Shown here one piece after another: positions 13,850-17,074 of a DNA stretch of 17,074 nt. Both the position numbers and the translations under genes were made by a program. Origin of the DNA: a bacterium. Its GTDB lineage: Bacteria > Desulfobacterota > Binatia > UBA12015. The DNA lies in NCBI GenBank assembly GCA_029976905.1, contig JAPOLW010000026.1:1-17074 (forward strand). The letters run 5' to 3'. The notes beneath the pieces were generated by a model. It was not told where the DNA came from, did not search any database, and was given only the letters and a program-made list of their open reading frames with translations. How positions within the stretch are numbered: position 1 is the stretch's first letter; each line of letters opens with the position of its first letter.

Positions 13850-14254
13850 CTATTCCGTCATGTCCTTGACCTTCTGGTCGAGTTCTTTCTGGGCATCATT
13901 CTTTGGGGGCGGGGGCGTCATGATCTTGGTCATGTCTCCATCCACCTTGATCTTCCCCGACATGAACGCCTGCATCGCAGCGGCCTGATCCCCCAGAACC
14001 ACCAGGGATTTCGCGGTCTCGTAGTCGACGGTCAGAGTGACGTCGGCGCCCTCGATGTGCCCGCGGCCGACCGTCGCAGTCCCGGCACTGGTGTCCGTAT
14101 ACATCTGGACCGTCCCTCCGCCGAAAGGCACTCCGGTCACATTCTGGTTCAGCTTCATCTTGACCAGCGGTGCCGGCACCTTGTCGCGATATTCCGCGGT
14201 GAGCGCGATCAGCATGTCGAGCCACTCGTCCGAGAGAAAGGGATGCTTGGCCAT
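13850..14254 (-). CDS. SCP2 sterol-carrier-domain protein
   Basis: A 134-residue protein with ATG at 14254, preceded by a near-perfect AAGGAGG (14261-14267) at 6 bases, so the start is secure. The frame also reads on upstream, but without a ribosome site. The C-terminal part has the SCP2 signature: VTLTVDYETAKSLVVLGDQAAAMQAFMSGKIKVDGDMTKIM, in which the GKIKVxGDMxK end is diagnostic. A helical N-terminal part (LSDEWLDMLIALTAEYRDKVP) precedes it. SCP2-like proteins carry lipids or sterols, or act as acyl-CoA-related helpers in the cytoplasm. It leads the probable operon with the unknown 240-residue protein and SMP-30. Residues 117-134 form a Pro/Lys/Asp-rich charged tail. Which lipid is bound cannot be told. 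Confidence 0.9.
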   Translation of the reverse strand: MAKHPFLSDEWLDMLIALTAEYRDKVPAPLVKMKLNQNVTGVPFGGGTVQMYTDTSAGTATVGRGHIEGADVTLTVDYETAKSLVVLGDQAAAMQAFMSGKIKVDGDMTKIMTPPPPKNDAQKELDQKVKDMTE

Positions 14255-14328
14255 CAGACTCCTCCTTGGGTTCCTCCGGCGGGATGTACCCATCGGGGTG
14301 GGTCCGTCGTACTGCGCCGCCTTCGTCG

Positions 14329-14434
14329 CCGCCACCCGCGCGCGGGGATCCCGCCTAGAAGATATTTCTACTTCTTCTCTATTTAGTATTCCACCGCCAC
14401 CCGCGCGCGGGGATCCCGCGTGGACAAGCGGGAT
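14329..14434. repeat. Pair of identical 26-bp palindromic repeats around an AT-rich core, plus hairpin
   Basis: Copies at 14329-14354 and 14394-14419 are identical over 26 bp. Each contains the perfect palindromes CCCGCGCGCGGG and GGGATCCC. Between them lies a 39-base AT-rich stretch (14355-14393) with TAGAA/TTCTA and AGAAG/CTTCT dyads. The end of copy two (ATCCCGC, 14413-14419) also pairs with GCGGGAT (14428-14434) in a 7-bp hairpin followed by GCTTTT. The element covers the divergent gap between the SCP2 gene and the mtaB-like gene. Confidence 0.75.
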
Positions 14435-15800
14435 GCTTTTCCCGATAGTCCCCGGGGTGGGTCGGGAGAGGGAAATCATCACGTTCGGGTGTCGGTTGAA
14501 CGCCTACGAGAGCGAGGTGATTCGGAATCTCACGAGCGGGCGCGACGAGGACCTGGTGGTCGTGAACACGTGTGCGGTCACGACCGAAGCGGAGCGACAA
14601 GCGCGCCAGGCCATCCGTCGCGCCCGGCGAGAGCGCCCCGGTGCTCGCATCGTGGTCACGGGTTGCGCCGCGCAGATCTCGCCCGATCGTTTCGCGACGA
14701 TGCCCGAGGTGGATCAGGTGATCGGCAACCACGAGAAGGTCCGATCGCCCACCTGGTCCGCAGAAGCACCACGCACCGGCGTCCAGGTGGGTGACATCGC
14801 GCAGGTCCGCGAGACCGCGTCGAACCGGGTCGGGGCGTTCGCGAGCCACACGCGCGCCTTCGTGCAGGTCCAGAACGGCTGCGACCATCGCTGCACCTTC
14901 TGCATCATTCCCTTCGGCCGCGGACCGTCGCGCTCGGTTCCTCCCGCCGAGGTCGTCGAACAGGTCCACCTCCTGGCCGACTCCGGCGTCGGAGAGATCG
15001 TCCTCTCCGGAGTGGACCTCACCGCCTTCGGACAGGACCTGCCAGCCCACCCGAGTCTGGGCGCGCTCGTACGGAGGCTCCTGCGCGCGGTGCCCTCTCT
15101 TCCGCGACTGCGTCTCTCGTCGATCGATCCCGTGGAAATCGACGAAGAACTCTGGGCCGCGCTGGCCGAGGAGTCACGATTGATGCCCCACCTTCACCTG
15201 AGCCTTCAGGCGGGGGACGATACCGTGCTCAAGCGAATGAAGCGCCGCCACGGGGAAGCCGACATCCGGGCCGTCGTGGACCGCGCTCGACGCCAACGAC
15301 CCGACGTGGTGTTCGGGGCCGATCTGATCGCGGGCTTCCCGACCGAGACCGAGGAGATGTTCGAGCGAACCCGGACGCTGATCGAAGAGCTGGACATCGC
15401 CCATCTGCACGTTTTTCCGTTCTCGCCGCGGACCGGAACGCCGGCGGCGCGCATGCCACAGGTCCCCGGACCCGTCCGCCGCGAGCGCGCCGCGCGGCTG
15501 CGGGCGGTGGGTGCCCGCGCCCGGGACCGGCTCCTCGATGGGGCCATCGGCACGACGGCAGACGTGCTCATGGAAGCAGATGACAGCGGATACACGCCGC
15601 ACTACGCCCGCGTGCGAGTCGTCGGAGGGGCGCCGCCGGGCGCGCTCCTGCGGGTCCGGATCCGGGAGCGGGACGAGGACGTTCTCGTCGGCGAACGCGG
15701 CGAGGCCAAGGCGGCGCCGCAGATGGAGGACCCCGAGCGAGGTCCGGCGCGGGTTTTGTCGCCGGCAGGACCGCGCGCGCCGCAGCGCGCCGCACCGTAG
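14433..15800 (+). CDS. mtaB: MtaB-type tRNA (t6A37 C2) methylthiotransferase
   Basis: A 455-residue protein from ATG 14433, although that codon lies in the stem of the upstream hairpin; GTG 14457 (447 residues, MGREREIITFGC) fits the family start better. The N-terminal UPF0004 domain has Cys20 in TFGC, Cys47 in NTCAVT and Cys78 in TGCA for the auxiliary cluster. The radical SAM site is CDHRCTFC (Cys150, Cys154, Cys157). LHLSLQAGDDTVLKRMKRRH, DLIAGFPTETEEMF and HLHVFPFSPRTGTPAARMP are typical MtaB/MiaB motifs. A C-terminal TRAM-like domain (GTTADVLMEAD...VGGAPPGALLRVRI) binds RNA. The enzyme adds a methylthio group to t6A at tRNA position 37 for codons starting with A. A poorly conserved Pro/Arg-rich tail of about 30 residues ends the protein. 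It could be another MiaB-family member, but CRLNAYESE is typical of MtaB. Confidence 0.9.
   Translation: MLFPIVPGVGREREIITFGCRLNAYESEVIRNLTSGRDEDLVVVNTCAVTTEAERQARQAIRRARRERPGARIVVTGCAAQISPDRFATMPEVDQVIGNHEKVRSPTWSAEAPRTGVQVGDIAQVRETASNRVGAFASHTRAFVQVQNGCDHRCTFCIIPFGRGPSRSVPPAEVVEQVHLLADSGVGEIVLSGVDLTAFGQDLPAHPSLGALVRRLLRAVPSLPRLRLSSIDPVEIDEELWAALAEESRLMPHLHLSLQAGDDTVLKRMKRRHGEADIRAVVDRARRQRPDVVFGADLIAGFPTETEEMFERTRTLIEELDIAHLHVFPFSPRTGTPAARMPQVPGPVRRERAARLRAVGARARDRLLDGAIGTTADVLMEADDSGYTPHYARVRVVGGAPPGALLRVRIRERDEDVLVGERGEAKAAPQMEDPERGPARVLSPAGPRAPQRAAP
14462..14472 (+). promoter_or_regulatory. Strong Shine-Dalgarno-like run just inside the mtaB-like start
   Basis: GGGAGAGGGAA lies 3-5 codons after the GTG at 14457, not before it, while neither candidate start (14433, 14457) has a good upstream site. 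The run precedes ATC codons, so it either marks a wrongly placed start or is a coding accident in the Gly-Arg-Glu-Arg-Glu stretch. Confidence 0.25.
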
Positions 15801-15892
15801 GTGACCACGGGACGACTGCTCGATAGGGTGATACGCGCGTGAAAGGAGGAGCGGCCAGCGTACCGAGGCCGTTGCCGTCCACAACCGACCGC

Positions 15893-15898
15893 AGGAGG
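15893..15898 (+). promoter_or_regulatory. Shine-Dalgarno site deciding the SnoaL-like start
   Basis: AGGAGG at 15893-15898 has a 5-base gap to the GTG at 15904. The other GTG, at 15898, overlaps the site itself, so 15904 is the better start. A second GGAGG occurs at 15845-15849 with no start near it. Confidence 0.65.
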
Positions 15899-15903
15899 TG
15901 AGG

Positions 15904-16371
15904 GTGTACGATCTTCAGAACATCGAGGCGATCAAGCGGCTCAAATACAAATACATGCGATGCCTCGACCAGAAACGCTGGGACGAGATGGCCGAGTGCT
16001 TCGTCGAAGATGCCACGGCCGCCTACAGTGGCGGCAAATATTCCTTCCAGGGACGCGCGGCGATCCTGGCCTTCTTCAAGGAATCGATGGACAGCCCCAA
16101 GGTCCTCTCGAGCCACCGCGTCCATCACCCCGAGATCGACCTCACCAGTGAAACCACCGCCGTCGGTCATTGGGGCCTCGAGGACGTCTTCATCAACGAG
16201 GAGATGGGCGTCACGGTGCGTGGTGCGGCCTACTACCGCGACGAGTACGTGAAGATCGGCGACCGCTGGTGGATCCAGCACACGGGGTACGAGCGCGCCT
16301 ATGAGGAAATCGAGAAACGGGCCGACATGCCGTGGCTGACGATCACGCAGCGCTGGGGCCAGGCCGGCTGA
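15904..16371 (+). CDS. SnoaL-like (BaiE-type) NTF2-fold protein
   Basis: A 155-residue protein from GTG 15904, set by AGGAGG at 15893-15898. The NTF2-fold pattern is complete: an initial helix (IEAIKRLKYKYMRCLDQKRWDEMAECF), EDATAAYSGG, GRAAILAFFKESM, SSHRVHHPEIDL, GHWGLEDVFI, VRGAAYYRDEYVKIGDRWWIQHTGYERAYEE. Tyr17 and Asp22 are five residues apart, as in the Tyr30/Asp35 pair of the bile-acid 7-alpha-dehydratase BaiE, and His71 lies near the place of its third catalytic residue. The family includes dehydratases, isomerases and cyclases of steroids and polyketides, so an active enzyme is plausible. It is followed after 10 bases by the VOC gene, probably one transcript. The substrate is unknown. 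Confidence 0.85.
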   Translation: MYDLQNIEAIKRLKYKYMRCLDQKRWDEMAECFVEDATAAYSGGKYSFQGRAAILAFFKESMDSPKVLSSHRVHHPEIDLTSETTAVGHWGLEDVFINEEMGVTVRGAAYYRDEYVKIGDRWWIQHTGYERAYEEIEKRADMPWLTITQRWGQAG

Positions 16372-16381
16372 GGAGGATGCC

Positions 16382-16843
16382 GTGAGCGTGATGCGGTTCA
16401 ATCACATGGAGCTGACCTTCGCGCCGGGAGCACTCGATGAAAAGACCCGTACGGAGATCCGTGCGTTCTACGGCGACGTTCTTGGCTGGAAGTCGATGGA
16501 CGTGCGACTCCTGGGGCAGGATGGACTGCTTTTGCAGGTCGACGACGCCGTAAGTCAGTTCCTCCTTCTCATGGAGAGCGACCGGCCCATGGTGTCCCCC
16601 GGCTACGACCACCTTGGCCTGTTGCTCGAAAGCCGAGGCGAAGTGGACGAAATCCTGAGAAAATGCCGCGCCTACGGTGCCCGTGACGATCGCGTCCGGA
16701 TCAAGGAATACGACGATCTCGACGAGGGGGCCGTGACCGTCCATGCCTTCTACGTCAAATACCTTCTGCCGATCTGGTTCGACGTCCAGTGCATGGAGTG
16801 GAAGGAGGGCATGGAGCCCCGGCAGAGCTGGTCCTTCGGCTGA
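16382..16843 (+). CDS. VOC (glyoxalase/dioxygenase-fold) family protein
   Basis: A 153-residue protein from GTG 16382, with AGGAGG at 16371-16376 and a 5-base gap. It has the repeated beta-alpha-beta-beta-beta plan of the vicinal oxygen chelate superfamily: NHMELTF with His8, the helix-strand EIRAFYGDVLGWKSMDV, GLLLQVDD, then PGYDHLGLLLESRGEVDEILRKCRAYGA with His77, and the final strand LPIWFDVQCMEW with Glu139. His8, His77 and Glu139 are in places typical of metal ligands. Members include lyases, isomerases, dioxygenases and resistance proteins, so the reaction cannot be named. The tight spacing behind the SnoaL-like gene suggests joint action on one substrate. The C-terminus is Trp/Ser/Gly-rich and short. 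Confidence 0.85.
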   Translation: MSVMRFNHMELTFAPGALDEKTRTEIRAFYGDVLGWKSMDVRLLGQDGLLLQVDDAVSQFLLLMESDRPMVSPGYDHLGLLLESRGEVDEILRKCRAYGARDDRVRIKEYDDLDEGAVTVHAFYVKYLLPIWFDVQCMEWKEGMEPRQSWSFG

Positions 16844-17074
16844 AACCGAGGGCCGACCAGCACCCCGCATGGCAAAGCGAACCTTGCAGAATTGCAAGGA
16901 AAAATGGTGCTTGTCCAGAGCGAAGGCCCCGTGGTAGCCGTGTATCCAAGGAAGGTTTCGGGAAATGTCCCGGGACCAGGCAAGTCGGACGGGCCAGCCG
17001 CAAACACCCTCATCCCACCCCATGATATCCCGCATCCACGCAGCGGATCGTTTGCGTACGCCCAGAGGAAATCA
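16844..17074. other. 231-base right-end gap with nested hairpins; no gene seen
   Basis: CCTTGCA (16882-16888) pairs with TGCAAGG (16893-16899) around GAAT. An outer pair AGCACC (16859-16864) / GGTGCT (16906-16911), extended by GAC/GTC, encloses it. CGGGA (16959-16963) / TCCCG (16968-16972) forms a further stem. No T-run follows, so this is not a standard terminator. Candidates are an RNA element or the end of the SnoaL-VOC transcript. No convincing reading frame was found here on either strand. Confidence 0.5.

Noticed and set aside
13130..14386. + strand frame of 418 codons over the 240-aa and SCP2 genes
   Set aside because: Antisense to an SCP2 gene with an excellent ribosome site; composition is that of a shadow frame.
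14329..14419. Possible CRISPR array
   Set aside because: Only two repeat copies with one spacer, palindromic and GC-rich, and no cas genes; better explained as a small intergenic repeat element.
16343..17035. - strand frame of 230 codons at the right end
   Set aside because: Mostly antisense to the VOC gene; the unique part shows no motif or ribosome site.

Overview
The window is high-GC DNA from a diderm bacterium with LPS, outer-membrane receptors and lipoproteins. Several traits point to a deltaproteobacteria-like lineage (Myxococcota, or Binatia/Desulfobacterota_B): cysteine-rich DGxxC-type linkers in a secreted lipoprotein, a cysteine-rich four-helix-like domain fused to a sulfatase, a TonB receptor paired with a propeller lipoprotein, and an F420-type luciferase-like oxidoreductase. 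This placement is an inference from protein style. No rRNA, tRNA, CRISPR array, integrase or transposase was seen.

Left part (1-4805, + strand). The C-terminal barrel of a TonB-dependent receptor is cut by the window edge. Its stop overlaps the start of a beta-propeller lipoprotein (ATGA overlap). After a hairpin-rich gap comes a 604-residue lipoprotein that joins a cytochrome c-like segment (CX4CH ... MPxG) to a PHM-type dicopper monooxygenase-like region. Directly behind its stop lie the remains of a spermidine synthase-like membrane protein, with no N-terminal half and with a frameshift and an internal deletion.

Middle part (4814-10831). On the - strand are a PaaI-type thioesterase and, further right, two small tandem genes with strong Shine-Dalgarno sites. 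These are divergent from a secreted sulfatase on the + strand. Then follows a - strand group: an HtrA-like lipoprotein protease, a GT9 heptosyltransferase-like protein and an unrecognised short protein whose start is unclear. HtrA and GT9 point to cell-envelope maintenance.

Right part (11245-16843). An LLM-class oxidoreductase (+) meets a gluconolactonase/SMP-30 protein (-) with overlapping stop codons. The latter is downstream of an unknown helical protein and an SCP2 sterol-carrier-like protein. An mtaB-like tRNA methylthiotransferase (+) starts inside a repeat/hairpin element. A SnoaL/BaiE-like protein and a VOC-fold protein form a tight pair at the right end. LLM oxidoreductase, SMP-30, SCP2, SnoaL and VOC families often occur in lipid, steroid or aromatic degradation, but no complete pathway is visible.

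The intergenic spaces are unusually structured: a tandem 17-bp repeat with an 11-bp inverted repeat, a pair of identical 26-bp palindromic repeats around an AT-rich core, several GCGGGAT/ATCCCGC hairpins, a pair of mutually exclusive hairpins, and a nested hairpin at the right end. The least ordinary items are the heme/dicopper lipoprotein beside the TonB receptor, the sulfatase fusion, the two small genes and the repeat element at the mtaB start. No complete, clearly new multi-gene system could be demonstrated from sequence reading alone.
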